From CBDCGS01 sp965216915 (GTDB lineage Bacteria > Pseudomonadota > Alphaproteobacteria > UBA828), in contig CBDCGS010000005.1 in the NCBI GenBank assembly GCA_965216915.1, forward strand, positions 124,001 through 188,000: a DNA stretch of 64,000 nt, in the 5' to 3' direction. Below the pieces are notes generated by a model. That model worked only from the letters and a program-made list of their open reading frames with translations. It searched no databases and was not told the origin of the DNA. The position numbers and the translations under genes are program-made. This document shows positions 24,488 through 33,139 of the stretch, piece by piece. Position 1 is the first letter of the stretch, and each line of letters begins with the position of its first letter.

Positions 24488-25933
24488 ATGCCGAACGTGA
24501 GCGACTACGCGAGCTATGACGGGGTCGGCCTTGCCGAGCTTGTCGCCAAGGGCGAGGTCACGCCGAGCGAGCTGCTGGAGGACGTGGTCGCCGGCATTGA
24601 GGCCGTCAACGGCGAGGTCAACGGTGTCGTCGCCCAAGTCACGGAGCTTGCCGAGGCCGAAATCGCCGCGGGCTTGCCCGATGGGCGCTTCAAAGGCGTG
24701 CCCTTCATGGTCAAGGAGCTAGGCATGCAGGCCAAGGGCGCGCCCTCGCGCTGCGGCAGCAAGCTGACCGAGGGCCTGGTCGCGAGCAAGGACACCGAGC
24801 TGATGAAGCGCTTTCGCGCGAGCGGCCTCGTCACGACCGCGATGACCGCGACGCCCGAGTTCGGCTACAACCCGACCTGCGAATCGATCTTCTATGGCGC
24901 CACCCATAACCCCTGGGACGTGCGGCGGAGCCCCGGCGGCTCGAGCGGCGGCTCGGCCGCGATGGTCGCCGCCGGCGTCGTGCCCTTCGCTCATGCCAAC
25001 GATGGCGGTGGCTCCATCCGCATTCCGGCCTCCTGCTGCGGACTGGTCGGCCTCAAGCCGACGCGCAATCGCGTCCCGACCGGGCCCGATTTCGGCGATT
25101 GGCTGAACGGCCTCGCGATCGAGCTCGTGGTGAGCCGCTCGGTGCGCGACACGGCATCCGTGCTCGACGCGGTGCAGGGTCCGGACCCGGGCCCGCCCGA
25201 CATCATCACCCCGCCCGAGCGGCCCTATGTGGAAGAGCTCTCGGCGAAGCCCGGCAAGCTCCGCATCGGCTGGACCGCGACCAATCCCTTCGGCGCACCG
25301 GTCCACGCCGACGTCGTCGACGGCCTGCACGAGACCGTGAAACTCATGGAATCGCTCGGCCACGAGATGGTGGAGGAGACCTTCGACATCGACGGCTTCC
25401 ACTTCCTCGATGCGCTCGTGGTCATTTGGACGGCCTACGTTGCCTGGGCCATCGACGCTCTCGCCAAATCGGCGCGCAGCACGCCATCACCGGAGACCCT
25501 CGAGCGGGTGACCTGGGAGCTCTATAACCACGGCCGCAGCCTCACGGCCTACGACATGCACGACGCGCTCGCGAACTTCAACACGGTGAGCCGGAGAACC
25601 GGTGAGATGTTCCAACGCTTCGACGTGCTGCTCACGCCGACCATCTCGCAACCGCCGCTCATCCTCGGCACGCTGGACCAGAACGCGGCCGGTGTGAATG
25701 CGCGGGAGTGGAGCCGTCAGGTGTTCGATTGGGTGCCCTTCACGCCGCTTTTCAACGTGACCGGCCAACCGGCGATCTCGCTGCCGCTCCACTGGTCGCC
25801 CGACGACCTGCCGATCGGCATGCAGTTCGTCGGCCATCTGAACGACGAGGCATCACTCATTCGCCTCGCCGCGCAGCTCGAAGAAGCGAAACCGTGGAAG
25901 GAACGCAAGCCGCCGGTTCACTACGCGGGTTAG
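24488..25933 (+). CDS. Amidase, amidase-signature family
   Basis: A 481-residue amidase with the Ser-cisSer-Lys triad intact: Lys76 in VPFMVKELG, cis-Ser152 in GGSSGGSAA and nucleophile Ser176 in NDGGGSIRIP. It hydrolyses a carboxamide to acid plus ammonia; the closest functional classes include aliphatic and aryl amidases and GatA-like proteins, but no gatB/gatC is nearby. It is a single gene with its own terminator. Nitrile hydratase is encoded 4.5 kb downstream, so it could hydrolyse the amide product, although the two are not in one operon. Confidence 0.9.
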   Translation: MPNVSDYASYDGVGLAELVAKGEVTPSELLEDVVAGIEAVNGEVNGVVAQVTELAEAEIAAGLPDGRFKGVPFMVKELGMQAKGAPSRCGSKLTEGLVASKDTELMKRFRASGLVTTAMTATPEFGYNPTCESIFYGATHNPWDVRRSPGGSSGGSAAMVAAGVVPFAHANDGGGSIRIPASCCGLVGLKPTRNRVPTGPDFGDWLNGLAIELVVSRSVRDTASVLDAVQGPDPGPPDIITPPERPYVEELSAKPGKLRIGWTATNPFGAPVHADVVDGLHETVKLMESLGHEMVEETFDIDGFHFLDALVVIWTAYVAWAIDALAKSARSTPSPETLERVTWELYNHGRSLTAYDMHDALANFNTVSRRTGEMFQRFDVLLTPTISQPPLILGTLDQNAAGVNAREWSRQVFDWVPFTPLFNVTGQPAISLPLHWSPDDLPIGMQFVGHLNDEASLIRLAAQLEEAKPWKERKPPVHYAG

Positions 25934-25956
25934 GACGACCACCGACGAAAAGCGAG

Positions 25957-25985
25957 AAGGGCGGCCCGCTATTTGGGCCGCCCTT
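25957..25985. terminator. Bidirectional hairpin terminator
   Basis: An 11-bp perfect stem AAGGGCGGCCC / GGGCCGCCCTT with a 7-nt loop lies between the convergent amidase and nuclease-like genes. Confidence 0.85.
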
Positions 25986-26015
25986 CGAATTTCGGTAGAT
26001 GCGCGCTGAGACGAA

Positions 26016-26639
26016 CTAGCGCTGGAACGCGTTGGCTGCGACGAGGTGCTTCTCTTCCTTCTCGTCATTGTCGGCGCGCCACTCCCACGGCGGGTCGAAG
26101 CTGCTGCGCCAAACCCCGACGTCGAGCGCGCGCGCAGCTTCTTGATCGTCCGCGAAGCCATCACCGCTCCCTGGCAGCGCCACCGCCATGCCGATGCGGA
26201 TCATGGTTTCGTTGAGCTCGACCGCCGTCGTCCGGCAGACCGCGACATCGCGCCCGCTCTCAGTTTGACCGACCGCGCGGCACGTCACGTCGCGCTCGGT
26301 GACGAGCGAGGCCAGCATCTTCGTGGCGTCCTCGCCGCAGGGCCACGAGAAGATGATGACTTTGCAGGTCTGGTCCAACTCCGGCGCGTCGATACCCGCG
26401 AGCTCGATGCTTTTTCCGTTGATCTCGATGGTATCGCCGTCGACCACTGTGGCGGGCCCGACGATCTCAGCTTGCTCCTCCGCCGCGGCGGTCGGCTCTG
26501 CGCCCAGCGCGGCCGCCTCGAGGCTGCCATCGGCCACCGCGGTGTTCGCGCCCGTGGCAAGCAACCCTGCGAGCGAAAGGCCGATCAGCCAGTTGACGAC
26601 GGTCTTGGTGTGTGGCGGCGCGCCCTGATGCTGCGGCAT
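26016..26639 (-). CDS. Thermonuclease-fold (SNase-like) membrane-anchored protein
   Basis: A 207-residue protein with one N-terminal hydrophobic segment (VVNWLIGLSLAGLLATGA), an Ala/Glu-rich linker and a staphylococcal-nuclease domain at about 60-170 (VVDGDTIEINGKSIELAGID, APELDQTC). ATG 26639 is chosen over the one at 26666 because GGGAGG lies just upstream. In SNase the residue before the LxxxDxPE strand is the catalytic Arg35; here Glu79 (SIELAGIDAPE) occupies it, while an Arg in ESGRDVAV can match Arg87. The fold is clear, but nuclease activity is doubtful. Cysteines at TCKV, WPCG, DVTCR and AVCR may form disulfides in the periplasm. Confidence 0.8.
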   Translation of the reverse strand: MPQHQGAPPHTKTVVNWLIGLSLAGLLATGANTAVADGSLEAAALGAEPTAAAEEQAEIVGPATVVDGDTIEINGKSIELAGIDAPELDQTCKVIIFSWPCGEDATKMLASLVTERDVTCRAVGQTESGRDVAVCRTTAVELNETMIRIGMAVALPGSGDGFADDQEAARALDVGVWRSSFDPPWEWRADNDEKEEKHLVAANAFQR

Positions 26640-26804
26640 ACCTTGCCTCCCTTCATCTTTGTGCATTTTTGCCCTACCTGGTCACACTCTTCAGACCATG
26701 CTCGCATACCTAGGTTGAGCAACGTTTAAGCTGTGGGCGAAGGAGCACCGCTTTGTCCTTTTTTCAGAACGGGTTGGTTAACGCGTGGGTGACCGGCGCG
26801 CGGC

Positions 26805-27635
26805 CTATGCGGAGGACGACGGCGCGTGTTGCTCAATGCGAAACGGCGCACCCGCGGCGTAGACGCGTTCGAGGGCGTCACCAACCAAATGCGCCCACTC
26901 GGCAGCGCCCGCGTCGGACTCAATCAGATCCTGCCGAAGCTCGATCTCGATGTGCGGCAGGCCGCGCGCTTGGCCGTGAACCGGGATCGAATAATCCGAT
27001 GGGCCCCGGATCGCATAGGGCTCGTTGTCACCGACGCAGATGCCCGGCCGCAGCGCCTCGCAAGCCGCGCGCAGCGGCGCCACCAAGCGGCCGTCATGCT
27101 CCCAGAGGAGGCCGAGTTGCCACGGCCGCGCGAAGCCATCCATCACCGGGGTGAAGCTATGGACCGCGACGAGCACCGGCACCTCGCCAGCCTCCATCAA
27201 GCGATCGAGGGTCGCAGCGACCGCGTTGTGATAGGGCCAGAAGAACGCATCGGCGCGGGCCGCCGCCTCGGCCGCATCGACGGCCTGGTTCGCCGGGACC
27301 GTGGTGCGATCGCTCACCGTCGGGATCGACGTCGGCACGCCGAGCGGCCGGTTGCAATCGATGATCAGCCGCGAATAGCCTGCGAGAAACGCCGGCGCGT
27401 CGAGGCGCGCGCTCAACAAGGACGCCACCTGCGCTGCGCCGATATCCCAGGCGATGTGGCGCGTGCGATCCTCCTGTGCGAGCCCGAGCCCGGCCATATG
27501 CGCGGGCATCGCGTTGCTCGCGTGATCCACGATCAGAACATAACGCGGCGCCGCGCCACCGGCCTCGATCACCCGGTAGGGCGGCGGGTCGTCGGCGGTC
27601 ATGCGCGCCGGATCGAACTGGGGACGGTCGAGCAT
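26805..27635 (-). CDS. N-formylglutamate amidohydrolase family protein
   Basis: A 276-residue zinc hydrolase of the FGase family. It shows VLIVDHASNAMPAHMAGLGL with the conserved DHAS/N, HIAWDIGAAQVA, SRLIIDCNRPLG, VAVHSFTPV and LPHIEIELRQDLI. In histidine degradation HutG-type members release formate from N-formylglutamate, but no hut genes are present here. Relatives act on other N-acyl or N-formyl amino acids. It is divergent from the isochorismatase-like gene (106 bp apart), so co-regulation with that operon is plausible. Confidence 0.87.
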   Translation of the reverse strand: MLDRPQFDPARMTADDPPPYRVIEAGGAAPRYVLIVDHASNAMPAHMAGLGLAQEDRTRHIAWDIGAAQVASLLSARLDAPAFLAGYSRLIIDCNRPLGVPTSIPTVSDRTTVPANQAVDAAEAAARADAFFWPYHNAVAATLDRLMEAGEVPVLVAVHSFTPVMDGFARPWQLGLLWEHDGRLVAPLRAACEALRPGICVGDNEPYAIRGPSDYSIPVHGQARGLPHIEIELRQDLIESDAGAAEWAHLVGDALERVYAAGAPFRIEQHAPSSSA

Positions 27636-27740
27636 CGCGGCATCATGCAGAGAACGGCGTCAGCGGTCCACCGCGGCGCCATTCCGTGCGGCGCAAAATC
27701 CGCTATTCTCTATGGACGAGAGAGGCCAGGGAGCACCAGC

Positions 27741-28412
27741 ATGACCCCGCTCACACGCGAGCGCCCGTTGAAACCGCCGCAATCGGCATTGCTCATCGTC
27801 GACGTGCAGAACTATTGCTGCCATCGGGACGGCGGCGCCTATGCCGACCTCGACGCCGGGGGGTTCGCGGGGCGCTATGGTGCCTTTTTCGAACGGCTGG
27901 AACGGGTCGCGATTCCTAATCTTCAACGCCTAATCGCCGCGTGCCGCGGCGCTGGCGTCGAGGTGGTCTACACGACGATCGAAGCGCTCACGCGCGACGG
28001 CCGCGACCGCAGCCTCGACTACAAGATCACGGGCTTCTTGGTGCCCAAGGGCTCCTGGGACGGCCAAGTTCTCGACGCGATCCGTCCGGGTGACGACGAG
28101 ATCGTGCTGCCCAAATCCGCCTCCAGCGTCTTCAACGCGACCCATATCGAGTACGTGCTGCGCAATATGGGTGTCAGTCAGCTCGCGATCGCGGGCTGCT
28201 ACACCGACCAATGCGTCGAGTCCGCGGTGCGCGACGCGTGCGACCGCGGCTTCCTGGTGACGCTCGTCGAGGATGCCTGCGCGACGACGAGCGAGGCGGC
28301 GCACGCGGCGTCGCTTCGCGCCATCGCCGGCTATTGCCGCACCGTCACCACGGAGACCCTGATCGCCGAGCTGGCCGCGCCGAAACTCGTCGAAGCCGGA
28401 GCCTCGTCATGA
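27741..28412 (+). CDS. Isochorismatase-like cysteine hydrolase
   Basis: A 223-residue hydrolase. The catalytic triad is visible as Asp in LLIVDVQNYC, Lys in IVLPKSASSVF and Cys in AGCYTDQCVESAVRDA. Families with this triad hydrolyse amides, N-carbamoyl compounds, ureides (biuret, peroxyureidoacrylate) or nicotinamide. ATG 27741 follows GGGAGCA closely. It shares ATGA with the downstream PLP decarboxylase gene, so the two act together. Confidence 0.87.
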   Translation: MTPLTRERPLKPPQSALLIVDVQNYCCHRDGGAYADLDAGGFAGRYGAFFERLERVAIPNLQRLIAACRGAGVEVVYTTIEALTRDGRDRSLDYKITGFLVPKGSWDGQVLDAIRPGDDEIVLPKSASSVFNATHIEYVLRNMGVSQLAIAGCYTDQCVESAVRDACDRGFLVTLVEDACATTSEAAHAASLRAIAGYCRTVTTETLIAELAAPKLVEAGASS

Positions 28413-29650
28413 CCTTCCCCGAGCGCGGCGCGCTGTGGAAAGACCTGCAGCGGGAGCTCTTCGAGGCACGTCTCGACGATGTGCCCTGGCAGCGCGGCTG
28501 GAGCTACATGTATTGGCCGGATCCGGGCGACAATCTCGGCCTCGTCGCCAAGGCGGCGGCCGACCTCATCGACAATCAGCGCGTGCTCGGGCGCAAGGGC
28601 AACCCCTCGGCGCTCAAGGTCGAGCGCGAGGTCAAGGAGATGGTGTGCGAAATACTCGGCGCGCCCGAGAGCGGCACCACCACGCTGACCCAGGGCGGCA
28701 CCGAGAGCAATTTTCACGCGGTCCACGTCGCGCGCGAGTGGGCGCGTGCCGACCGTCCCGAAATCGCCAAGGCCGAGATCGTCGTGCCCTACACGGCCCA
28801 CCCCTCCTTCGACAAGGCGGCGCATCTGCTCGACATGACGGTCGTGCGCGTGCCCGTCGGTGACGATTTCCGGGCCGATGTGGCCGCCATGAGGGCGGCG
28901 CTCACCGATCGCACGGTGATGCTCGTCGGCTCGGCGCCGAGCTTCCCGCACGGCGTGATCGACCCGATCCCGGAAATCGCGGCACTCGCCGAAGAGCATG
29001 GGCTCTGGTGCCACACCGACGCCTGCGTCGGCGGCTTTCTCCTGCCGTTTCTGCGCCAGCTCGGGCGCAATGACGGGGCGTTCGACTTTTCGGTCCGTGG
29101 CGTGTGCTCCGTCTCGGCCGACCTGCACAAATTCGGCTTCACGCCGACCGGCATCTCCACGTTCACGCTCCGCGACGACGCCGACCTCGTCCATCAGCGC
29201 TTCGTCTTCGACGACTGGTCCTATGGGCAGTACGTGACCGAGACCCTCGCCGGCTCGCGCAGTGCGAACGCCGTCGCGGCCGCCTGGGCGGTGCTCAAGC
29301 ATCTCGGTGCCGAGGGCTACCGCGCCAAGGCCGCGCGCGTTCTCGAGGTGACGGACCAGCTGGCGCGCGGCATCGAGGCCATCCCCGAGCTTCGCCTGCT
29401 GGCGCCGCCCGAGGCCGGCATCCTCGTCTTCACCTCCGATACGATCGACATCGTCGCCGTCAGCGACGGCCTCAGCGAACGCGGCTTCCACTCGCGTTGG
29501 AACCGCGAGCCACCGGCGATCCACCTCTTGATCAGCCCCGTGAGCGAGCCGCGCATGATCACCGATTATCTTGACGCACTCGCCGATGTCGTCGACGGGG
29601 TGCGAAGGGGAACGATCTCGCGCGTCTCGTCCGACGCCGTCTACGCCTAA
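28409..29650 (+). CDS. PLP-dependent group II decarboxylase-like enzyme
   Basis: A 413-residue fold-type I PLP enzyme of the glutamate/tyrosine decarboxylase and sphingosine-phosphate lyase group. It shows LTQGGTESNFHAVHVAR (phosphate-binding Gly/Thr), HTDACVGGFLLPF (Asp contacting the pyridine nitrogen) and SVSADLHKFGFTPTG (Schiff-base lysine). The short N-terminus and WKDLQRELFEARLDDVPWQRG are like S1P-lyase relatives. It could decarboxylate an amino acid to an amine or cleave a C-C bond. Translational coupling to the isochorismatase-like gene and 56 bp spacing to the oxygenase-like gene place it in one operon leading to the nitrile hydratase genes. Confidence 0.87.
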   Translation: MTFPERGALWKDLQRELFEARLDDVPWQRGWSYMYWPDPGDNLGLVAKAAADLIDNQRVLGRKGNPSALKVEREVKEMVCEILGAPESGTTTLTQGGTESNFHAVHVAREWARADRPEIAKAEIVVPYTAHPSFDKAAHLLDMTVVRVPVGDDFRADVAAMRAALTDRTVMLVGSAPSFPHGVIDPIPEIAALAEEHGLWCHTDACVGGFLLPFLRQLGRNDGAFDFSVRGVCSVSADLHKFGFTPTGISTFTLRDDADLVHQRFVFDDWSYGQYVTETLAGSRSANAVAAAWAVLKHLGAEGYRAKAARVLEVTDQLARGIEAIPELRLLAPPEAGILVFTSDTIDIVAVSDGLSERGFHSRWNREPPAIHLLISPVSEPRMITDYLDALADVVDGVRRGTISRVSSDAVYA

Positions 29651-29706
29651 CGAAGCGCCCAGGCCGATGCTCCGAGACCGCCGACGCCGCGCCCGCGGAA
29701 ATCGCG

Positions 29707-30381
29707 ATGTCTGACGCGGGCGTGTTCGACATCGCCGGCAGCCTCCTCTCCGTCTGGCCGGAGGGGCAGGAGGTGGCCACGCGCGGCGACCCGACCATCC
29801 ACCTGGCGGTGTTTCAGGATGCGCCGGTCTACCACGACGCGCTGGTCGAGGGCATCCTGGCGCAGGAGACCGATCCCGCCTACGCCAAGGAATATTTTCG
29901 CGCGGCGGGCGGCACCAAGGTCTATCACGTGGAGCAATGGGGCTTTCCGGCCGCGATGCTGATTCACGCGCGTGCGCTGGCCTTCTTCAGGCGCGTGCTG
30001 CGGCAAAGCGATGCCGTGGTCGACCTGAGCTGGGCCAACGTCTACCGCGCCGGCGACTATGCGCTCGCCCACGGACACACCCGCTCGACCGCGAGCGTCG
30101 TCTATTTCCTCGATGCCGGCGAGCCTGACCCCGAAGACGAGGCGTCCGGTCGCTTCTGCTTCATCGATCCGCGCCTCGCCTGCTGTTGCCAGGAGCAGCA
30201 AGGCATCATGAGCTCGCCCTACCTGCCACCGATGAACAATGGCACCATGATCTTGTTCCCGAGCACCCTCGTCCATTGCGTCAATCCTTACAACGGCACG
30301 GGCCGGCCGCGCATCACGCTCTCGTGGAATATCAATCCGCAGGCGGTGCCGGGCTCCCCGCTCCCGGGCCAGAGCGAATGA
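29707..30381 (+). CDS. Putative 2OG-Fe(II) oxygenase-like protein
   Basis: A 224-residue protein with a double-stranded beta-helix pattern like the 2OG-FeII_Oxy_5 group. SWANVYRAGDYALAHGHTRS supplies His122/His124, FCFIDPRLACCC follows, then MILFPSTLVHCVNPYNGTGR with distal His190, and PRITLSWN with Arg202 as 2-oxoglutarate anchor. The usual HxD is replaced by HxH, so metal binding should be checked. Three consecutive cysteines (159-161) are unusual. It lies directly upstream of nitrile hydratase and downstream of a decarboxylase, so a role in making or processing the nitrile substrate is an inference worth testing. Confidence 0.7.
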   Translation: MSDAGVFDIAGSLLSVWPEGQEVATRGDPTIHLAVFQDAPVYHDALVEGILAQETDPAYAKEYFRAAGGTKVYHVEQWGFPAAMLIHARALAFFRRVLRQSDAVVDLSWANVYRAGDYALAHGHTRSTASVVYFLDAGEPDPEDEASGRFCFIDPRLACCCQEQQGIMSSPYLPPMNNGTMILFPSTLVHCVNPYNGTGRPRITLSWNINPQAVPGSPLPGQSE

Positions 30382-30456
30382 GGCGCGCGACCGGGCTAGC
30401 GACGGCCGCCGAGGCGCGCTACGCTCCCGGTGGCGGCATGCGATGGGAGACGCGGC

Positions 30457-31068
30457 ATGGCTGATCATCACGATCATCACAACAAACCACTCTCCGATGT
30501 CGAGCTCCGCACAAAGGCGCTCGAAACCGTTCTCACGGAGAAGCAGCTGATCGATCCCGAGGCGATCGACGCCTTGATCGAGACCTACGAGACCAAGATC
30601 GGCCCGCAAAACGGCGCGCGGGTCGTGGCCCGCGCCTGGAGCGATCCGGCCTACAAGGAGCGCCTTCTGGCCGATGGCACGGCGGCGATCGCCGAGCTCG
30701 GCTTCTCCGGCGTGCAGGGCGAGGACATGGTGATCGTCGAGAACACCGACGACGTGCACAACATGGTCGTCTGCACGCTCTGCTCCTGCTACCCCTGGCC
30801 GACGCTGGGCCTGCCACCGGTCTGGTACAAATCGGCGCCTTACCGTGCGCGCGCCGTGCGCGACCCGCGCGGCGTGCTCGAGGAGTTCGGCGTCGCGCTG
30901 CCCTCCGACACCGAGGTGCGCGTCTGGGACAGCACGGCCGAGCTTCGCTACCTGGTGCTGCCGAAGCGGCCGGACGGAACCGAGGATCTTTCCGAAGACG
31001 AGCTTGCGACGCTCGTCACCCGTGATTCGATGATCGGGACCGGTCTGGCCCGATCGCCGCAAGGCTGA
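30457..31068 (+). CDS. nthA: Nitrile hydratase alpha subunit, cobalt type
   Basis: A 203-residue alpha subunit. The metal-binding claw VCTLCSCYPWP (Cys106, Cys109, Ser110, Cys111) has Thr after the first Cys, which is the signature of the Co(III) type; Fe types have Ser there. Downstream WYKSAPYRARAVRDPRGVLE and YLVLPKRP are standard. With the beta subunit it hydrates nitriles to amides in the cytoplasm. A His-rich N-terminus (MADHHDHHNK) may aid metal acquisition. ATG 30457 follows GGGAGAC; 11 bp separate it from the beta gene. Confidence 0.95.
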   Translation: MADHHDHHNKPLSDVELRTKALETVLTEKQLIDPEAIDALIETYETKIGPQNGARVVARAWSDPAYKERLLADGTAAIAELGFSGVQGEDMVIVENTDDVHNMVVCTLCSCYPWPTLGLPPVWYKSAPYRARAVRDPRGVLEEFGVALPSDTEVRVWDSTAELRYLVLPKRPDGTEDLSEDELATLVTRDSMIGTGLARSPQG

Positions 31069-31079
31069 GGGGAAGAGCG

Positions 31080-31739
31080 ATGAACGGCATTCACGACCTT
31101 GGCGGCATGGATGGCCTCGGACCCATCGACATCGAGAGCAACGAGCCTGTGTTCCACGCCGATTGGGAACGCCGGGTCTTCGGCGTGATGATGGGGCTCT
31201 TCGCGCGCGGCCACTACAACGTCGACGAGTTTCGCCACGCGATCGAGCGCATGGGCGCGCCGGCCTACCTCAACACCAGCTATTACGAGCATTGGCTGCA
31301 CGCGATGGAGCTGTTGCTCGCGGAGAAAGCCGTCGTCTCCGATGGCGAGCGGGCGAGCGGCAAGTCCGCGGGCGGGGGAGCACCCGAAACCCCGCCCTTA
31401 CCGCAGGACGAAGTCGCCGGCCTCGTCGCCACCGGCGGTTCGACGCGGGTCGACGCCGACGTCACGCCGAAATTTGCGGCCGGCGACTACGTGGTCGTCC
31501 GCAACCTCAACCCGACGACGCACACGCGCGTTCCCCGCTACGTGCGCGGCAAGCGCGGCATGATCGACCGGGATCACGGCGTGTTCGTCTTCCCGGACAC
31601 CGCGGCACACGGCGGCGGCGAGTCACCGCAGCATGTCTATAGCGTGCGCTTCGAGGGCACCGAGCTTTGGGGTGACGACGGCGCGCGCGCCGGGGCGCTC
31701 TATGTCGACCTCTGGGACGACTACCTCGATCCCGCCTAG
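31080..31739 (+). CDS. nthB: Nitrile hydratase beta subunit
   Basis: A 219-residue beta subunit beginning MNGIHDLGGMDGLGPIDIES, the hallmark of the family, with HADWERRVFGVMM, YYEHWLHAMELLL and a C-terminal SH3-like barrel (FAAGDYVVVRNLNPTTHTRV, PRYVRGKRGMIDRDHGVFVF). It forms the active-site interface with the alpha subunit. GGGGAAGAG lies before the ATG. It is followed after 6 bp by the activator gene. Confidence 0.95.
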   Translation: MNGIHDLGGMDGLGPIDIESNEPVFHADWERRVFGVMMGLFARGHYNVDEFRHAIERMGAPAYLNTSYYEHWLHAMELLLAEKAVVSDGERASGKSAGGGAPETPPLPQDEVAGLVATGGSTRVDADVTPKFAAGDYVVVRNLNPTTHTRVPRYVRGKRGMIDRDHGVFVFPDTAAHGGGESPQHVYSVRFEGTELWGDDGARAGALYVDLWDDYLDPA

Positions 31740-31745
31740 GAACCC

Positions 31746-32138
31746 ATGCGCGCGCCACCCGCCTCATCCGACATGCCGCCGATCCCGCAGGACGGCGACG
31801 GGCCCGTGTTCAAGGAACCGTGGGAGGCGCGCGCCTTCAGCCTGGTTCTCTCGCTCTACGACCGAGGTTGCTTCACATGGCCCGAATGGGTCGATCACCT
31901 GAGCGCCCAAATCGCCGCCGCCAAGGAGCGGGGCGAGGCGGACGCGGGCGATACCTACTACCAGTACTGGCTCGCCGCGCTCGAAGCGATCGTCGTCGAC
32001 AAGAGCCTCGCCTCCGCCTCAGAGCTCGGTGCGCTCAAAGACGCTTGGCAGGAGGCGGATCGCGCGCGCGGCTTCGGCGAGGCCCCCGTGCTGCGGAGCC
32101 CGGTAAGCGCCGCGACGGACGAGGGCGCGGCCGGCTAA
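31746..32138 (+). CDS. Nitrile hydratase activator/accessory protein
   Basis: A 130-residue homologue of the P14K-type NHase activator, itself related to the beta-subunit N-terminus (FKEPWEARAFSLVLSLYDRG, CFTWPEWVDHLSAQIAAAKE, YYQYWLAALEAIV). In Co-type systems this protein carries the alpha subunit and delivers cobalt by subunit swapping. The order alpha, beta, activator is the standard one. Its stop overlaps the convergent ornithine cyclodeaminase-like gene by 4 bp, so the operon ends here. Confidence 0.9.
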   Translation: MRAPPASSDMPPIPQDGDGPVFKEPWEARAFSLVLSLYDRGCFTWPEWVDHLSAQIAAAKERGEADAGDTYYQYWLAALEAIVVDKSLASASELGALKDAWQEADRARGFGEAPVLRSPVSAATDEGAAG

Positions 32139-33109
32139 GCGCCCCGAGCCGTCGACGCCTCGTAGGCAAGGCGTGCGGCGGCGAGGTCCTCAAGCGACGC
32201 ACCGACCGACTTGAACAGCGTGATTTCGCGTGCCGTGCCAGGGCCCGACGCGTCCTCGCGCGTTAGCTCCGCGAGGTCCGCGACGACGGCATCGCGCGTG
32301 ATCGCGCCGCTCTCGATCGCCTGTAGAAGATCGCCGGCCTCGCCGAAGGCGCCGCCGCGCGTGTCGACGTAGATGCGCGCCCGCATGAGCGCAGTGTCGT
32401 CCGCCTCGCGCATATCGGCGCGAAAGGCGCCGACGAGATCCAGATGCGTACCGTCAGTCAGCCAATCACCAAGCACCAACGGGCTCTTGGCGAGCGTCGC
32501 GCAGGAGACGACATCGGCCCAGGCGACGCCCGCCTCGAGGTCATCTGTCGCCGTCACCGCGAGATCGTCGCGCGCGAGAGCATGCGCCACGCGCGCGGCA
32601 TTCTCGGGTGTGCGCGACCAAACGCGCACCGCCTCGATCGGCCGCACCGTCGCGTGCGCGCGCACCAGAAACGGCGCAAGGCTGCCGGCACCCACCATGA
32701 GGAGCCGCCGTGCGTCTTTTCGCGCGAGATAGTCGGCGGCGAGCGCGGAGGCCGCCGCCGTCCGCCAACGGGTGAGCACGGTGCCGTCCATCAGGGCGAG
32801 CGGCGCGCCGCTCGCGGCATCCATCAGATAGTACTGGCCGATCACGGTGGGCAGAGCGCGCGCCGTGTTGTCGGGAAAGATGGTGACGATCTTGACGCCC
32901 ATATAGGCACCGGCCTGCCACGCCGGCATGAGGAGCAGCGTGCCCTCGCCGCCCGCGGCATGCGCCTCGCCGCCCGCAGCATGCGCCTCGACCGTGTGAT
33001 GATGGCGGGTGGGCGCGCTGCAGCCCTCCCGAAAGAGCGTGCGCAGCGCCTCGATCAGCGCGGGAAACGCGAGCGTCCGGTTCAGCGCGTCGGCATCGAT
33101 GATGCGCAT
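32135..33109 (-). CDS. Ornithine cyclodeaminase / mu-crystallin family protein
   Basis: A 324-residue NAD(P)-dependent enzyme. It shows LLLMPAWQAGAYMGVKIVTI with the catalytic-site Lys, LMDGTVLTRWRTAAASALAA, the Rossmann segment LLMVGAGSLAPFLVRAH, and VRVWSRTPENAARV. Family members are ornithine cyclodeaminases, imine reductases or alanine dehydrogenases. The N-terminal domain contains a recent 21-bp tandem duplication giving AHAAGGE twice (32946-32987). It is encoded 30 bp downstream of the hydantoinase B gene on the same strand, probably in one operon. Confidence 0.87.
   Translation of the reverse strand: MRIIDADALNRTLAFPALIEALRTLFREGCSAPTRHHHTVEAHAAGGEAHAAGGEGTLLLMPAWQAGAYMGVKIVTIFPDNTARALPTVIGQYYLMDAASGAPLALMDGTVLTRWRTAAASALAADYLARKDARRLLMVGAGSLAPFLVRAHATVRPIEAVRVWSRTPENAARVAHALARDDLAVTATDDLEAGVAWADVVSCATLAKSPLVLGDWLTDGTHLDLVGAFRADMREADDTALMRARIYVDTRGGAFGEAGDLLQAIESGAITRDAVVADLAELTREDASGPGTAREITLFKSVGASLEDLAAARLAYEASTARGA
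32946..32987. repeat. 21-bp tandem duplication inside cyclodeaminase-like gene
   Basis: Two copies of a 21-bp unit (32946-32966 and 32967-32987) differ at one base (G57 to A78). They add seven residues in frame to a surface-type loop before the TLLLMPAW strand. Confidence 0.9.
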
Positions 33110-33139
33110 CGCGCGGGGCCGTCACGCCATTCGGGACGC

